From NCBI RefSeq assembly GCF_001434145.1, contig NZ_AZED01000013.1:42732-106731 (forward strand): a stretch of DNA of 64,000 nucleotides, in the 5' to 3' direction. Positions 50,830-62,826 of this stretch are shown one piece after another. The DNA is from Lentilactobacillus otakiensis DSM 19908 = JCM 15040. GTDB lineage: Bacteria; Bacillota; Bacilli; Lactobacillales; Lactobacillaceae. The position numbers and the translations under genes are program-made. The notes under the pieces were generated by a model. It saw nothing but the letters and a program-made list of their open reading frames with translations, did no database searches and had not been told where the DNA came from. Within the stretch, counting starts at the first letter, position 1, and each line of letters opens with the position of its first letter.

Positions 50830-51300
50830 TTACCAACGATAATGTGCAAATGCACGGTTGGCTTCAGCCATTCTATGTGTGTCTTCACGTTTCTTAACTG
50901 ATGCACCGGTGTTGTTAGCAGCATCCATGATTTCACGTGCAAGACGTTCAGTCATAGTATGCTCACCACGTGAACGAGCGTAGTTAACGATCCAACGTAA
51001 GCCCAATGTCGTACGACGATCTGGTCGAACTTCGATTGGAACTTGGTAGTTAGAACCACCAACACGACGAGCCTTAACTTCAAGGACCGGCATAACGTTC
51101 TTCATAGCTTCTTCGAAGACGTCAACTGGTTCGTTGTTAGTTTCTTTCTTAATGATGTCAAATGCACCATATAAAATTTGTGATGCAGTTCCACGCTTAC
51201 CGTCTAACATCAAACGGTTGATTAAACGGGTTACCAATTTTGAGTTATAAATTGGATCAGGAAGTACTTCCCGCTTTTGAACATTTCCTTTTCTAGGCAT
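50830..51300 (-). CDS. rpsG: 30S ribosomal protein S7
   Basis: S7 starts assembly of the small-subunit head and in E. coli represses the str operon. The 156-aa protein starts [31 protein letters not shown] and has the [19 protein letters not shown] loop. It lies between rpsL and fusA. Confidence 0.98.
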   Translation of the reverse strand: MPRKGNVQKREVLPDPIYNSKLVTRLINRLMLDGKRGTASQILYGAFDIIKKETNNEPVDVFEEAMKNVMPVLEVKARRVGGSNYQVPIEVRPDRRTTLGLRWIVNYARSRGEHTMTERLAREIMDAANNTGASVKKREDTHRMAEANRAFAHYRW

Positions 51301-51356
51301 TTCGTTATCCTCCTCATGATTCTATAAAACTAAATATTTAGATTGCATTAGTAAGA

Positions 51357-51770
51357 TTATTCTTTAGGCTTCTTTGTACCGTATTTTGAACGACCTTGAC
51401 GACGGTCTTGAACACCAGCGGTATCAAGAGCACCACGAATAACGTGATAACGAACACCAGGTAAATCCTTAACACGGCCTCCACGGATCAAAACAACACT
51501 ATGCTCTTGCAAGTTATGACCAATACCTGGAATGTAAGCAGTAACTTCAATTAAGTTAGACAAACGAACACGGGCATATTTACGTAAAGCTGAGTTAGGC
51601 TTCTTTGGTGTCATAGTACCAACACGGGTTGCAACACCTCGTTTTTGAGGGGCTGGAACAGTAACTTGCTTCTTCTTGAAACTATTGTAAGCATAGTTTA
51701 AAGCTGGTGACTTTGATTTTGAAGTTCTAGAATGACGTCCTTTACGGACCAATTGGTTAATTGTAGGCAT
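51357..51770 (-). CDS. rpsL: 30S ribosomal protein S12
   Basis: S12 is at the decoding centre. The 137-aa protein starts [15 protein letters not shown] and has the streptomycin loops [11 protein letters not shown] and [12 protein letters not shown] with both key lysines present, so a streptomycin-sensitive genotype is predicted. It opens the str operon after a 150-nt leader. Confidence 0.98.
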   Translation of the reverse strand: MPTINQLVRKGRHSRTSKSKSPALNYAYNSFKKKQVTVPAPQKRGVATRVGTMTPKKPNSALRKYARVRLSNLIEVTAYIPGIGHNLQEHSVVLIRGGRVKDLPGVRYHVIRGALDTAGVQDRRQGRSKYGTKKPKE

Positions 51771-51816
51771 CTAAAAAGTTCTCCTTTCAAATTTTCAATG
51801 TAAGTCCACACATCCA

Positions 51817-51854
51817 GGCGGTTCTTTTTTATGTAAAAAGAAATGTGTACCGCC
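51817..51854 (-). promoter_or_regulatory. Leader hairpin of the str operon
   Basis: GGCGGT (51849-51854) and ACCGCC (51817-51822) close a stem that continues with TTCTTTTT/AAAAAGAA after an asymmetric bulge. No T run follows, so it is not a terminator. It may be a ribosomal-protein binding site. Confidence 0.5.
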
Positions 51855-51924
51855 CAACACTTTTTGTAATATACAGTCAGCATGTCTGAATATTCAGGAA
51901 TCTGTCACAAAAAGCACCTTGTCT

Positions 51925-51953
51925 AATTTATCATGACTATTTGTTTGTGTCAA
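51925..51953 (-). promoter_or_regulatory. str operon promoter
   Basis: A perfect -35 TTGACA (51948-51953) and -10 TAAATT (51925-51930) lie 17 bp apart on the minus strand, diverging from the prepilin peptidase gene. Confidence 0.85.
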
Positions 51954-52011
51954 TGAATCACGATAAATAATTTCACACAAAAATTCGTACATAGAATATA
52001 GAGGTAAACAG

Positions 52012-52701
52012 ATGATAATAATTCAATTTTTGTTTGGCGCAAGCTTAGCTTCATTTTTTAACTTAGTCGCAGTGCGAACCCTGCGAGGTGAATCCATCGT
52101 ATCACCACGCTCTCACTGTGACAACTGTAACGCTCAACTAGAGAACTTCGATCTGATCCCTGTCTTTAGTTACCTAATGCTGAAAGGAAAATGTCGTTAC
52201 TGCAAACAGGAGATTCCAGGAACTTTTTTTGTGATGGAACTGATGGTTGGAATTGCTGCAGCCTCATTGGATATTCGCCAAGTCCGGTGGTCATTTATTC
52301 TTTGCCTGCTCATTTTAATCGCACTCAGTTCATTTGATATCATCGAGCAAAAAATTCCTTCCAAAGGGATTATCGGTTTGTTTTTCATATGTACACTGTC
52401 ATGCGTCCACCCTGTCCGACAAATTTTAGTAGCACTTTTCATGTATATCGTCATGCAACTCATGAATCGAAAAATTCAGTGGATGGGAAGTGGCGACATC
52501 GACATTTATGCTTGCTTATGGTTGACAGCGGGCATGCCAAGTCTTTTGTGGCAAACATTCATCGCGTGTATTGCTGCTCTGATTTATTTAATTGTTGCAC
52601 CCTGGCCCAAAGATTCCAGAATCCCATTTGTGCCGTTCATCACCATTGGATATTTTCTCACCTACCAGTTCCATGACATTTTACTGCCGCTTATTTTATG
52701 A
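52012..52701 (+). CDS. comC: Type IV prepilin / competence leader peptidase (A24 family)
   Basis: ComC-type enzymes cut and N-methylate pseudopilins for competence pili in Gram-positives. The 229-aa protein has about six to eight membrane spans, the N-terminal CxxC pair (CDNCNAQ, then CRYCKQE, about residues 43-67), the first catalytic Asp in SSFDIIEQKIP (near 106) and the second in the GxGD motif WMGSGDIDIY (near 158). It is the only plus-strand gene in the ribosomal half of the window. No pilin genes are adjacent; comG genes are normally elsewhere. It looks intact. Confidence 0.9.
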   Translation: MIIIQFLFGASLASFFNLVAVRTLRGESIVSPRSHCDNCNAQLENFDLIPVFSYLMLKGKCRYCKQEIPGTFFVMELMVGIAAASLDIRQVRWSFILCLLILIALSSFDIIEQKIPSKGIIGLFFICTLSCVHPVRQILVALFMYIVMQLMNRKIQWMGSGDIDIYACLWLTAGMPSLLWQTFIACIAALIYLIVAPWPKDSRIPFVPFITIGYFLTYQFHDILLPLIL

Positions 52702-52707
52702 CCATGC

Positions 52708-52747
52708 AAAAAAGGATTCCAACCCATCAGAGGTTGAAATCCTTTTT
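52708..52747. terminator. Bidirectional terminator between comC and rpoC
   Basis: AAAAAGGATT and AATCCTTTTT flank an inner CAACC/GGTTG helix, giving T runs on both strands. It ends comC (+) and rpoC (-), which converge here. Confidence 0.9.
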
Positions 52748-52774
52748 GTAAATTGACTTCTGTTATTTTAATGA

Positions 52775-55700
52775 TTACTTAGTTGTCTTACTCTTGTTAG
52801 CATCTTCAGCTTTCATTTTTTCTTCAAGCTGGCTAATTGAGTAAACACCATCAGTCGATGAACTACCGATTTCTTCAGGCTTAATTCCACGGTAATCTGG
52901 CATGCCAGTACCGGCAGGAATTAATTTACCAATAATAACATTTTCCTTCAAACCAACAAGTGGATCGTTCTTACCGCGAATTGCAGCATCGGTAAGAACA
53001 CGAGTGGTTTCTTGGAATGATGCAGCTGACAAGAAACTGTTCGTTTCAAGGGCAGCTTTGGTAATACCAAGCAATACAGGACGCGCTGTGGCAGGAATCC
53101 CACCGTTTACAACAGTGTCAGCATTGCTAGTCTTAAAGTCATTGATATCCATCAAAGTACCAGGCAAGACATCCGTATCACCAGGATCCATAATTCGAAC
53201 CTTACGCAGCATCTGACGAATCATGATTTCCACATGCTTATCTGATACTTCCACACCTTGCATCCGGTAAACCTTCTGAACTTGATGAAGGAGATAGTTT
53301 TCAGTTGAAAGAACATCACGAACTTTCAACAATTCCTTAGGGTCAACAGAACCTTCGTTCAATGCAGATCCACGGTGAATGTAATCACCCTCGGCAACTC
53401 TCATCTGAGCGGTAATTGGAACTGTATAAGTTCTTGTATCGGACTCACCCTTGATGGTAACTTCTTTGGTTCTTTCAGCGGGGTTTTCTTCAATTGACTC
53501 AACAGTACCAGTAACTTCACTGATTTCAGCTTTACCTTTTGGATTACGTGCTTCAAAAATTTCTTGAACACGAGGAAGTCCTTGAGTAATATCAGCGTTA
53601 CCAGCAACACCACCAGTATGGAAGTTACGCATGGTCAACTGGGTACCAGGCTCACCAATTGATTGAGCGGCAACGGTACCAACAGCTTCACCAACTTCAA
53701 CTTCGTCACCAGTAGCCAAGTTACGACCATAACACTTCTCACAAACACCATGAACAGTGTTACAAGTAAATGCAGATCTTATGGTAACTTCTTTGATGCC
53801 AAGTTCATCAATTTTAGCAGCCTGATCTTCAGTGATCATTGTGTTGGCAGGAACAATTACTTCGCCAGTCTTAGGATTTTTAACCGTCTTATGGGCATAG
53901 CGTCCAAGAATTCGGTCATATAAAGGTTCGATCATTTCATTACCTTCAGTAATTGCACTGATGGTTAAGCCACGATCGGTACCACAATCCTTCTCACGAA
54001 CAATAACATCTTGCGCAACATCAACCAAACGACGAGTCAAATAACCAGAGTTGGCAGTCTTAAGCGCAGTATCAGTCATACCTTTACGAGCACCATGGGT
54101 AGAAATGAACATTTCCAAAACAGTCAGGCCCTCACGGAAGTTAGAAGTGATTGGCAATTCCATGATTTCACCGTTAGGAGCAGCCATTAAGCCACGCATT
54201 CCGGCAAGCTGAGTAAAGTTCGAAATGTTACCACGAGCACCAGAATCACTCATCATAAAGATAGGGTTTTGTGGATCTTGTGAATCCATCAAACGCTTTT
54301 GAATGTCATCCTTGGCATCATTCCAGATACCAATAACTCTTTCATAACGCTCATGATCAGTAATCAGTCCACGACGGAACTGCTTAGTAACCATGTCAAC
54401 TTTTTTATGAGCTGCGTCAATGATCTTTTGTTTATCGGGTAACTGGGTAATATCAGAAATACCAACGGTTAAACCAGATTTAGTAGATTCGTTGTAACCA
54501 AGATCCTTCATTCGATCAAGGAAGAAAGATGTTTCAGTTACTTTGTATCGTTTGTAAACTTCAGCGATAATATCACTCAAGTAACCCTTCTTAAATGGTG
54601 GAATAAGCGGCGCATTCTTGAGATGCTCATGAATATCCTCACCTGGTTCAAGGAAGTACTTATCTTCAACAAAATTGTTAATGTTTGTTTCGGTTGGTTC
54701 ATTGATATATGGAAAGTCATCAGGCAAAATCGTGTTGAAAATAATCTTACCAACTGAAGTAACCAGGATCTTTCCGAGCTGCTCCTTAGTAAAAGTCTTC
54801 TTAGGATATGCCGAAGCTTTAATCCCGACACGGGTATGCCAATGAACGATTCCATTCTTATATGCCAACTGAACTTCGTCAGGTGAATTAAAGATCATGC
54901 CTTCACCTTCACGGCCTGCTTCTTCCATGGTCAGGTAATAGTTACCAATAACCATATCTTGAGAAGGTGTTACAACTGGTTTTCCATCCTTAGGTGCAAG
55001 AATATGGCCAGCAGCTAACATCAGCAAACGTGATTCAGCTTGTGCTTCATCAGATAACGGAACATGGATGGCCATTTGGTCACCATCAAAATCGGCATTG
55101 TAGGCTTCACAAACCAATGGATGAAGACGCATTGACTTACCACTTACCAGAACTGGTTCGAAAGCCTGAATACCTAAACGGTGAAGTGTAGGTGCCCGGT
55201 TCAACAGAACTGGATGTTCCTTGATAACATCTTCCAAAACGCTGAAGACATCGTCATCTTGGCGTTCAATCTTACGTTTGGCATTCTTAATGTTGGAAGC
55301 CAAATTACGACCAACCAATTCCTTCATGATAAATGGCTTGAATAATTCCATGGCCATTGGAACTGGCAGACCCATTTGGTTCATCTTCAAATGAGGGCCA
55401 ACATCGATAACTGAACGGCCAGAATAATCAACACGCTTACCAAGTAAGTTTTGACGGAATCGTCCCTGCTTACCTTTAAGCATGTGAGAAAGTGACTTCA
55501 ATGGACGGTTACCTGGTCCAGCGACTGGACGGCCACGACGACCATTATCAATCAAAGCGTCAACGGCTTCTTGAAGCATCCGTTTTTCGTTTTGAACAAT
55601 AATTCCAGGTGCGTTCAAATCAAGCAATCTCTTTAAACGGTTGTTACGGTTGATAACTCGACGGTACAAATCGTTCAAATCTGAAGTGGCAAAACGGCCA

Positions 55701-56437
55701 CCTTCAAGTTGAACCATTGGACGTAAGTCAGGTGGGATAACTGGAATTGCATCCATTACCATCCATGAAAGTTCATTTCCGGATTGGACGAAGGCTTCCA
55801 AAATATCCAGACGACGAACGGCACGGGTCCGCTTTTGACCGGTGGCGTTCTTTAATTCGTCTTTTAACTCAACAACTTCCTTCTTAATATCAACATCGTC
55901 AAGCAGAGTCTTGATGGCTTCTGCACCGATTTGAGCGGAAAAACGTGGACCGTATTCTTGTTTCTTCTCACGATATTCACGTTCTGAAAGCAACTGCTTC
56001 TTCTCCATTGGGGTGTTACCTGGTTCAGTAACAACGTATGAAGCGAAGTAAATGATTTCTTCAAGGGCACGTGGGCTCATGTCCAAAACAAGACCCATTC
56101 GACTTGGAATTCCTTTGAAGTACCAGATGTGAGTTACTGGAGCTGCTAATTCAATATGGCCCATTCGTTCACGACGAACCTTTGAACGAGTAACTTCAAC
56201 ACCACAACGGTCACAAACGATTCCCTTATAACGGATCCGCTTGTACTTACCGCAGGCACATTCCCAGTCCTTGGTAGGACCGAAAATTCGTTCATCAAAC
56301 AAACCATCTTTTTCTGGTTTTAAAGTTCTATAGTTAATGGTTTCAGGCTTTTTAACTTCACCATATGACCAACTACGAATTTTATCAGGAGAGGCTAGTC
56401 CAATCTGCATACTTTCGAATTTATTAACATCGACCAC
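52775..56437 (-). CDS. rpoC: DNA-directed RNA polymerase subunit beta'
   Basis: The beta' subunit holds the active-site magnesium. The 1220-aa protein has the N-terminal zinc ribbon [20 protein letters not shown] (about 60-79), the catalytic triad in [16 protein letters not shown] (near 450), and the second zinc site [15 protein letters not shown]. The bridge helix and trigger loop regions ([23 protein letters not shown]) are intact. The GTG start follows GGAGGTCAAACTA. It lies 17 bp after rpoB. Confidence 0.98.
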   Translation of the reverse strand: MVDVNKFESMQIGLASPDKIRSWSYGEVKKPETINYRTLKPEKDGLFDERIFGPTKDWECACGKYKRIRYKGIVCDRCGVEVTRSKVRRERMGHIELAAPVTHIWYFKGIPSRMGLVLDMSPRALEEIIYFASYVVTEPGNTPMEKKQLLSEREYREKKQEYGPRFSAQIGAEAIKTLLDDVDIKKEVVELKDELKNATGQKRTRAVRRLDILEAFVQSGNELSWMVMDAIPVIPPDLRPMVQLEGGRFATSDLNDLYRRVINRNNRLKRLLDLNAPGIIVQNEKRMLQEAVDALIDNGRRGRPVAGPGNRPLKSLSHMLKGKQGRFRQNLLGKRVDYSGRSVIDVGPHLKMNQMGLPVPMAMELFKPFIMKELVGRNLASNIKNAKRKIERQDDDVFSVLEDVIKEHPVLLNRAPTLHRLGIQAFEPVLVSGKSMRLHPLVCEAYNADFDGDQMAIHVPLSDEAQAESRLLMLAAGHILAPKDGKPVVTPSQDMVIGNYYLTMEEAGREGEGMIFNSPDEVQLAYKNGIVHWHTRVGIKASAYPKKTFTKEQLGKILVTSVGKIIFNTILPDDFPYINEPTETNINNFVEDKYFLEPGEDIHEHLKNAPLIPPFKKGYLSDIIAEVYKRYKVTETSFFLDRMKDLGYNESTKSGLTVGISDITQLPDKQKIIDAAHKKVDMVTKQFRRGLITDHERYERVIGIWNDAKDDIQKRLMDSQDPQNPIFMMSDSGARGNISNFTQLAGMRGLMAAPNGEIMELPITSNFREGLTVLEMFISTHGARKGMTDTALKTANSGYLTRRLVDVAQDVIVREKDCGTDRGLTISAITEGNEMIEPLYDRILGRYAHKTVKNPKTGEVIVPANTMITEDQAAKIDELGIKEVTIRSAFTCNTVHGVCEKCYGRNLATGDEVEVGEAVGTVAAQSIGEPGTQLTMRNFHTGGVAGNADITQGLPRVQEIFEARNPKGKAEISEVTGTVESIEENPAERTKEVTIKGESDTRTYTVPITAQMRVAEGDYIHRGSALNEGSVDPKELLKVRDVLSTENYLLHQVQKVYRMQGVEVSDKHVEIMIRQMLRKVRIMDPGDTDVLPGTLMDINDFKTSNADTVVNGGIPATARPVLLGITKAALETNSFLSAASFQETTRVLTDAAIRGKNDPLVGLKENVIIGKLIPAGTGMPDYRGIKPEEIGSSSTDGVYSISQLEEKMKAEDANKSKTTK

Positions 56438-56454
56438 TAGTTTGACCTCCCATT

Positions 56455-59400
56455 CTAGTCATTACTATTGTTAGCGTTGGTTGATTTAGTTGGTGTTTCA
56501 ACTTGATCAGCTGGTTGTTTAGCTGCTTGATCGGCTTGTTCTTTCTTCTTGTCAGCTAACTTGCTTAATGCGTCAACATTAACCACGTCATCATCGTCGT
56601 CAAGATCTCGAAGTTCGATCTCTTTATGACTGCTGTCAAGAACTTTCATGTCAAGACCAAGTGATTGTAATTCCTTAACGAGCACACGGAATGATTCAGG
56701 TACACCAGGCTTTGGAATTGGTTCACCCTTTACAATGGCTTCATAAGTCTTTACACGGCCGACAACGTCATCTGACTTGTAAGTCAAGATTTCTTGAAGC
56801 GTATAAGCGGCACCATAAGCTTCAAGTGCCCAAACTTCCATTTCACCAAAACGCTGACCACCAAATTGTGCTTTACCACCAAGAGGTTGTTGCGTAACCA
56901 ATGAGTAAGGTCCAATTGAACGTGCATGGATCTTATCATCAACCATGTGGGCCAATTTAAGGTAATGCATGACACCTACGGCAATCTTCTTATCAAATGG
57001 TTCCCCAGTACGACCGTCATACAAGATGTACTTACCATCTGAAGGCATTCCGGCTTCCTTAACTGCATCCCAGATATCCTTATCACGGGCACCATCAAAA
57101 ACAGGTGTTGCAACGTGGATACCAAGTTTGCGGGCAGCCATACCTAAATGGAGCTCCAAAACTTGTCCAATGTTCATACGTGATGGCACACCCATGGGAC
57201 TCAGCATAATATCAACTGGGGTTCCATCAGGCAAGAATGGCATGTCTTCTTCAGGGATAACAACGGAAACAGTACCTTTGTTACCATGACGACCTGACAT
57301 CTTATCACCAACTTGAATCTTACGTTTCTGGGCGATGTAAACACGAACCATCTTGTTAACACCAGGTGAAAGCTCATCACCGTTTTCGCGAGTGAAGATC
57401 TTAACATCTTGGATGATTCCGCCACCACCATGAGGAACTCTCAATGAAGTATCACGAACTTCTCGAGATTTTTCACCAAAGATAGCATGAAGCAAACGCT
57501 CTTCGGCTGATAATTCAGTAACCCCTTTAGGCGTTACCTTACCAACTAAGATGTCACCATCATGAACTTCGGCACCAATTCGGACAGTTCCGTCTTCATC
57601 AAGGTTCTTCAAAGCATCTTCACCAACGTTAGGAATTTCGCGAGTCATTTCCTCAGGTCCTAATTTGGTGTCCCGAGTTTCTGATTCATACTCTTCAATA
57701 TGAATTGAAGTGTAAACGTCATCCTTAACCAAACGCTCGCTGATCGCGATGGCATCTTCAAAGTTATATCCTTGCCAAGTCATAAATGCAACAACAGGGT
57801 TTTGGCCAAGTGCCAATTCTCCGCCTTCCATTGATGGCCCATCAGCTAAGATTTCGTTGTCATCAACGTGATCGCCAACTTTAACAATTGGACGTTGGTT
57901 GTAGTTCTTACCGCCATTTGAACGACGGAATTTCATTAATTTATATTTATCGAGGGACTTATCGTCACGACGTACTCGGATTTCCCGAGCATCAACGTAT
58001 TCGACAGTTCCTGCATTCTTACAAATGAGGGCAACACCAGAATCATGGGCAGCCTTGTATTCGATACCAGTACCAACAAGTGGTGCATGTGGATCGATCA
58101 AAGGAACGGCCTGACGCTGCATGTTGGCACCCATCAAGGCACGGTTAGAATCATCGTTTTCCAAGAAAGGAATACATGCAGTTGCGACAGCAACTACCTG
58201 CTTAGGTGAAACATCCATGTAGTCAACTTTATCGATACCAATTTCAATGTTATTTGACTTATGACGAGCCATAACAATCTTGTTTTCAAATGAACCATCA
58301 TCATTCAATGGTGAGTTCGCCTGAGCGATAACAAAATTATCCTCTTCGTCGGCAGTCAAGTAATCGATTCGGTCAGTAACCTTATGGGTGGTCCAATCCA
58401 CACGCCGATATGGTGTTTCAATGAAACCATACTTATTAACCCGCGCATAACTGGACAAACTGTTGATCAATCCAATGTTAGGGCCTTCAGGAGTTTCAAT
58501 GGGACACATACGACCATAATGGGTGTAGTGAACATCCCGGACTTCATATCCAGCACGGTCACGAGTCAAACCACCAGGTCCAAGGGCAGACAGACGACGC
58601 TTGTGAGTTAATTCGCCAAGTGGGTTGGTCTGATCCATGAATTGTGAAAGTTGTGATGAACCAAAGAATTCTTTGATTGAAGCCACAACTGGACGAATGT
58701 TGATCAATTGTTGAGGCGTTACAGTCGAAGTGTCTTGAATTGACATTCTTTCTCTAACAACCCGTTCCATCCGTGATAAACCAATTCGGAATTGGTTCTG
58801 CAGCAATTCACCGACTGAACGAATTCGACGGTTACCCAAGTGATCAATATCATCGATTGAACCAATACCTTCTTGAAGGTTAAAGAAGTAGTTCATGGCT
58901 GAAATGATGTCAGCTGGTGTAATGTGCTTAAAGCTCAATGGAATATTATCATTGCCAATTAATGGCACAACGCGGTCAGGATCATTAACAGATTGAACTT
59001 TAATGATTTGAACAGTCATCGGCTCAGTAACAACAGCTTCATCTGAAGGGTTAAAGGTGTATGCCTTGAACTCATCGTTATCAAGGAATGGCGCTAAGTC
59101 CTTCATAACATCCTTAGTAACAACAGTACCCTTTTGAGCAATCACTTCACCGGTATCAGGATCAGCAAGGGTTTCAGCCAATGTCAAACCTAATAAACGG
59201 TTCTTCAAGCTCAACTTCTTGTTAGTCTTATAACGGCCAACGGGGGCCATGTCATAACGCTTTGGATCAAAGAAACGTGCCGTCAGCAAACTCCTTGAGG
59301 AATCAGCAGTCTTAGGCTCACCTGGACGTAGTCGTTCGTAAATATCCTTTAACGATTCTTCAACACGGGAATCGTCAGTATCTTTATGAACATCCTTCTC

Positions 59401-60063
59401 CAAGGTCAGTCCCAAACTATCGCTATCACCCAGGATGTCAATGATTTCTGAATCACTGCCAAATCCAAGGGCTCTGATAAGTTCAGTTAAAGGAATTTTT
59501 CGTGTTCGATCAATTCGAACGTATGCGATATTTTTTGCGTCGGTTTCAAATTCAAGCCAGGCACCTCTGTTAGGAATCACAGTTGTACCGAATGAATCAC
59601 GGCCATTCTTATCTTTATCAGCATGGTAATAAACGCCGGGTGAACGAACCAATTGTGAAACGATAACTCGTTCAGCACCATTAATAATAAATGTTCCTTG
59701 ATCAGTCATTAATGGAAAATCGCCAAAGAATACATCTTGTGTCTTAATTTCACCAGTCTCGTGATTGGTTAATTTTAAGGTAATGTGAAGTGGAGCAGAA
59801 TAGTTTGCTTCGTGTTCACGCGCTTCATCAACGGTGTATTTTGGTGTTAATAATTGATAATCGACAAACTCTAAAGAAAGCTTGCCCTGAAAGTCATCGA
59901 TTGGCATAATGCCGTCGAAGGTTTCCTTAAGTCCCTCATGTAAAAACCAGTTGTAAGAATTAGTCTGGATTTCAATCAGGTTAGGTAAATCAAGCACTTC
60001 TTTGATTCGTGCATAACTTCGTCGGGTACGGTGTTTTCCATATTTAACTAAATGTCCTGCCAA
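56455..60063 (-). CDS. rpoB: DNA-directed RNA polymerase subunit beta
   Basis: The beta subunit forms the other half of the catalytic cleft and binds rifampicin. The ~1202-aa protein has the rifampicin region [20 protein letters not shown] followed by RLSALGPGG with Gln, Phe, Asp, His, Arg and Ser at the classical positions, so it should be sensitive. The TTG ending at 60063, 8 bp after GGAGAGG, is chosen; the in-frame GTG 9 bp upstream (60072) touches the ribosome binding site. The tail is Asp/Lys/Gln-rich with DDDDDV, as in lactobacilli. Confidence 0.97.
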   Translation of the reverse strand: MAGHLVKYGKHRTRRSYARIKEVLDLPNLIEIQTNSYNWFLHEGLKETFDGIMPIDDFQGKLSLEFVDYQLLTPKYTVDEAREHEANYSAPLHITLKLTNHETGEIKTQDVFFGDFPLMTDQGTFIINGAERVIVSQLVRSPGVYYHADKDKNGRDSFGTTVIPNRGAWLEFETDAKNIAYVRIDRTRKIPLTELIRALGFGSDSEIIDILGDSDSLGLTLEKDVHKDTDDSRVEESLKDIYERLRPGEPKTADSSRSLLTARFFDPKRYDMAPVGRYKTNKKLSLKNRLLGLTLAETLADPDTGEVIAQKGTVVTKDVMKDLAPFLDNDEFKAYTFNPSDEAVVTEPMTVQIIKVQSVNDPDRVVPLIGNDNIPLSFKHITPADIISAMNYFFNLQEGIGSIDDIDHLGNRRIRSVGELLQNQFRIGLSRMERVVRERMSIQDTSTVTPQQLINIRPVVASIKEFFGSSQLSQFMDQTNPLGELTHKRRLSALGPGGLTRDRAGYEVRDVHYTHYGRMCPIETPEGPNIGLINSLSSYARVNKYGFIETPYRRVDWTTHKVTDRIDYLTADEEDNFVIAQANSPLNDDGSFENKIVMARHKSNNIEIGIDKVDYMDVSPKQVVAVATACIPFLENDDSNRALMGANMQRQAVPLIDPHAPLVGTGIEYKAAHDSGVALICKNAGTVEYVDAREIRVRRDDKSLDKYKLMKFRRSNGGKNYNQRPIVKVGDHVDDNEILADGPSMEGGELALGQNPVVAFMTWQGYNFEDAIAISERLVKDDVYTSIHIEEYESETRDTKLGPEEMTREIPNVGEDALKNLDEDGTVRIGAEVHDGDILVGKVTPKGVTELSAEERLLHAIFGEKSREVRDTSLRVPHGGGGIIQDVKIFTRENGDELSPGVNKMVRVYIAQKRKIQVGDKMSGRHGNKGTVSVVIPEEDMPFLPDGTPVDIMLSPMGVPSRMNIGQVLELHLGMAARKLGIHVATPVFDGARDKDIWDAVKEAGMPSDGKYILYDGRTGEPFDKKIAVGVMHYLKLAHMVDDKIHARSIGPYSLVTQQPLGGKAQFGGQRFGEMEVWALEAYGAAYTLQEILTYKSDDVVGRVKTYEAIVKGEPIPKPGVPESFRVLVKELQSLGLDMKVLDSSHKEIELRDLDDDDDVVNVDALSKLADKKKEQADQAAKQPADQVETPTKSTNANNSND

Positions 60064-60072
60064 GTTTTTCAC

Positions 60073-60251
60073 CTCTCCAAAAAATTCCGGAATCGAAATG
60101 TTACAGTTTGATTACAAATGCGTTTTTACACACATTTAACCGTGATTTGGGCAAAAAAAATCCAAAAACAAGACTTTCTTGCTTTTGGCTTTTTATGCAG
60201 GCCAACACGGACAATAGATCGCGTCAACCATTTCGATTCACAACAAATACA
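60073..60251 (-). ncRNA. rpoB leader RNA with terminator/antiterminator (Lacto-rpoB-like)
   Basis: From the predicted start site to rpoB the ~180-nt leader has several mutually constraining helices. An 11-bp closing helix joins GAATCGAAATG (60229-60239, minus strand) to CATTTCGATTC (60090-60100). Inside are an intrinsic terminator (60153-60188) and an alternative TTGGC/GCCAA helix (60201-60205 with 60185-60189) that overlaps the terminator's 5' arm, plus CCGTG/CACGG (60206-60210 and 60140-60144) and a small ATGTGT/ACGCAT hairpin. A conserved Lacto-rpoB motif is known upstream of rpoB in lactic acid bacteria. Match to it is inferred from position. Confidence 0.65.
60153..60188 (-). terminator. 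Attenuator-type terminator inside the rpoB leader
   Basis: CCAAAAGCAAGA (60177-60188, minus strand) pairs with TCTTGTTTTTGG (60162-60173; 12 bp with one G-U) around AAG and is followed by A and eight Ts. It lies downstream of the rpoB promoter and upstream of rpoB, so it must be bypassed to transcribe rpoBC. It could also stop read-through from clpC. Confidence 0.85.
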
Positions 60252-60257
60252 GTTAAA

Positions 60258-60286
60258 AGAATAACAATTTATAGAAGTAAAGTCAA
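60258..60286 (-). promoter_or_regulatory. rpoBC promoter
   Basis: A -35 TTGACT (60281-60286) and -10 TATTCT (60258-60263) lie 17 bp apart on the minus strand, 35 bp after the clpC stop. Confidence 0.8.
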
Positions 60287-60318
60287 CCTTTTACACCATT
60301 GTTCATTTTGAATCGCGT

Positions 60319-62811
60319 TTATTTTTTATCATTCACTAATGTTTTGCGTTCAGGCTTCTTAACTGAAATCGTAATCTGATTGTTTCGACCACCAACAGTG
60401 ACTGAATCACCCGGTACAATTTCTTTAGCAAGCAGCTTGGCACTCAAGTTATCTTCAAGCTCGGTTTGAATTGCTCTTCGGATTGGACGAGCACCATACT
60501 CAGGATCAAAGCCACGTTTGGAAATGATACCAATGGCCGTCTTCGTGATCTTGATGTCGATTCCTTGATCATGAATTCGTTTGATAACTGGTTTGGCCAT
60601 CAGGTAAACAATCTGATCAAGTTCGTTCTTGGTCAATGAGTGGAAGACAACCACTTCATCGATCCGGTTCAAGAATTCTGGACGGAATCGTTGCTTGAGG
60701 GCAGCTTGAATGGTGTCCTTCATTGCAGCGTAACCTTCCTTGGCATCCTCTTGGCCAAAGCCAACCGTCTTCTTATCACGAAGAGTTGTGGCACCAAGGT
60801 TGGAAGTCATGATGATAACTGTGTTTCTGAAATCAATCTTACGACCCTTGGCATCCGTCAGGTAGCCATCGTCAAGCACCTGAAGCAACAGGTTAAAGAC
60901 ATCTGGATGGGCCTTTTCAACTTCATCAAAGAGAACAACTGAATATGGTTTTTGACGAACCTTTTCAGTTAATTGGCCACCTTCATCGTAACCAACATAA
61001 CCAGGGGCTGAACCGATCAGACGGCTGGTTGAGTACTTCTCCATGAATTCACTCATGTCCACCCGAATCATGTCGTCTTCTGAGCCGAAGACTGCTTCGG
61101 CAACCGCTTTAGCCAGCTCAGTTTTACCAACACCAGTCGGTCCTAAGAACATAAATGAACCAATTGGCCGGTTTGGATCTTTCAAACCGCTTCTTGCCCG
61201 ACGAATCGAACGTGAAACCGCTGAAATAGCTTCTTCCTGGCCAACAACCCGTTTATGGAGAACCTTTTCCAAGTTGACCAAACGATCAGCTTCGGTGCTG
61301 CTCAAGCGAGTCACTGGAATGCCAGTCCATTCGCCAACGATTTCGGCAACATCTTGAGGCGTTTCTTTAACTGGGTAATGCGCTTCTTCACCATTATCAT
61401 CAGCGTCATCATCTTTCGCCAATTCATCTTGAAGCTTGTTGGTTTGTTTCCGAAGTTTGGCAGCCTTTTCGTAATCCTGAGCAACCAGTGCTTCATTTAA
61501 TTCGGATAACAGATCGGATAACTTCTTATGATCGTCAACTGCATCGGATTTCTGTAAATGATCAATCCGAACTTTGGCCGCAGCCTCATCCATCAAATCA
61601 ATTGCCTTATCCGGCAGGAAACGGTCGCTGATGTATCGGCTTGACAAGTTAACGGCGGATTCAATGGCTTCATCGGTAATTTCAACATGATGATGTTGTT
61701 CATACTTTGGACGTAAGCCCTTGAGAATTTCCACAGTTTCATCAGTTGTGGGTTCATCGACCATTACTTTGGCAAATCGACGTTCCAAAGCGGCATCAGA
61801 TTCAATGTACTTTTGGTATTCGTCCAAAGTAGTGGCACCAATTAATTGGAGCTCACCACGTGCCAAGGCTGGCTTTAAGATGTTCGATGCATCAATGGCA
61901 CCTTCAGCACCACCAGCACCAATCAAAGTGTGTAATTCATCAATGAACAAGATAATATTGCCATCTTGGTAAATTTCATCGATGACTTTCTTCAAACGGT
62001 CTTCAAATTCACCACGGTACTTGGTACCGGCAACTAAGGAGCCCATGTCAAGCATCATCAAACGCTTTTTAGCCATGTCTCCAGGCACGTCACCGCTGAC
62101 AATTCGTTCTGCTAAGCCTTCAGCGATGGCAGTTTTACCAACACCAGGTTCACCAATTAACACTGGATTATTCTTGGTACGACGAGCTAAAATTTGGACC
62201 ACTCGTTTAACTTCCAGATCCCGGCCGACAGTTGGATCCAGTCGGTCTTGACGGGCCATCTCGGTTAAGTCTCGAGCTAACGAATCAATCGTTGGTGTCT
62301 TGGAATCAGCAGGCTTTTGTTGACGCCCACGTTGTTTAGCAGCCAAGTTGGAAGCCATTGAGCCGCCGCTGATGCCCATTTTTCGTAAAGTTACTTTTCT
62401 AATTTGCGAGAGGTCAAGTCCTAAGTTAATCAAAATTCGGGAAGATAAAATGGTTTCATCAGTTAAGAGTGAAAGCAAAATATGTTCAGTTCCTACCTTT
62501 GGAACGCCATTTTTCTTCGCAAATTCTCCTGCTTGGGCTAAAACTTCTTTTGCCTTTGGAGAGTATGGCAGATAATCGTTACTGCTAAGGTCCTTAAGGT
62601 TGCCATAGCCGGCGAAACGTTCTACTTCTTCAGTGACATCTTCAGCAGTTACTGAGAACTGTTGGAGGGCCTTGTAGGCAATTCCGTTCGTTTCAATCAG
62701 CAATCCTAGTAAAAGGTGTTCAGTTCCAATCGCCTGGTGCTTGAATTTCTTGGCTTGTTCCTGAGCAATGGTCAAAACGTTCTTAGCACTTGGAGTAAAT
62801 AAATTATTCAT
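60319..62811 (-). CDS. clpC: ATP-dependent Clp protease ATP-binding subunit ClpC
   Basis: ClpC unfolds proteins for ClpP and aids heat tolerance. The 830-aa class I Hsp100 has two Clp_N repeats (about 1-145), AAA1 Walker A GEPGVGKT (near residue 219), a UVR-like middle region ([25 protein letters not shown], about 455-480), AAA2 Walker A GPTGVGKT (near 560) and the ClpP-docking loop VGFGQ (near 690). It follows ctsR directly, without mcsA/mcsB as is usual in lactobacilli. Confidence 0.97.
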   Translation of the reverse strand: MNNLFTPSAKNVLTIAQEQAKKFKHQAIGTEHLLLGLLIETNGIAYKALQQFSVTAEDVTEEVERFAGYGNLKDLSSNDYLPYSPKAKEVLAQAGEFAKKNGVPKVGTEHILLSLLTDETILSSRILINLGLDLSQIRKVTLRKMGISGGSMASNLAAKQRGRQQKPADSKTPTIDSLARDLTEMARQDRLDPTVGRDLEVKRVVQILARRTKNNPVLIGEPGVGKTAIAEGLAERIVSGDVPGDMAKKRLMMLDMGSLVAGTKYRGEFEDRLKKVIDEIYQDGNIILFIDELHTLIGAGGAEGAIDASNILKPALARGELQLIGATTLDEYQKYIESDAALERRFAKVMVDEPTTDETVEILKGLRPKYEQHHHVEITDEAIESAVNLSSRYISDRFLPDKAIDLMDEAAAKVRIDHLQKSDAVDDHKKLSDLLSELNEALVAQDYEKAAKLRKQTNKLQDELAKDDDADDNGEEAHYPVKETPQDVAEIVGEWTGIPVTRLSSTEADRLVNLEKVLHKRVVGQEEAISAVSRSIRRARSGLKDPNRPIGSFMFLGPTGVGKTELAKAVAEAVFGSEDDMIRVDMSEFMEKYSTSRLIGSAPGYVGYDEGGQLTEKVRQKPYSVVLFDEVEKAHPDVFNLLLQVLDDGYLTDAKGRKIDFRNTVIIMTSNLGATTLRDKKTVGFGQEDAKEGYAAMKDTIQAALKQRFRPEFLNRIDEVVVFHSLTKNELDQIVYLMAKPVIKRIHDQGIDIKITKTAIGIISKRGFDPEYGARPIRRAIQTELEDNLSAKLLAKEIVPGDSVTVGGRNNQITISVKKPERKTLVNDKK

Positions 62812-62826
62812 AGATACCCTCGCTTT

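Noticed and set aside
52902..62575. Numerous antisense open frames over rpoC, rpoB and clpC
   Set aside because: All overlap strongly conserved genes on the opposite strand and show no independent coding signal.
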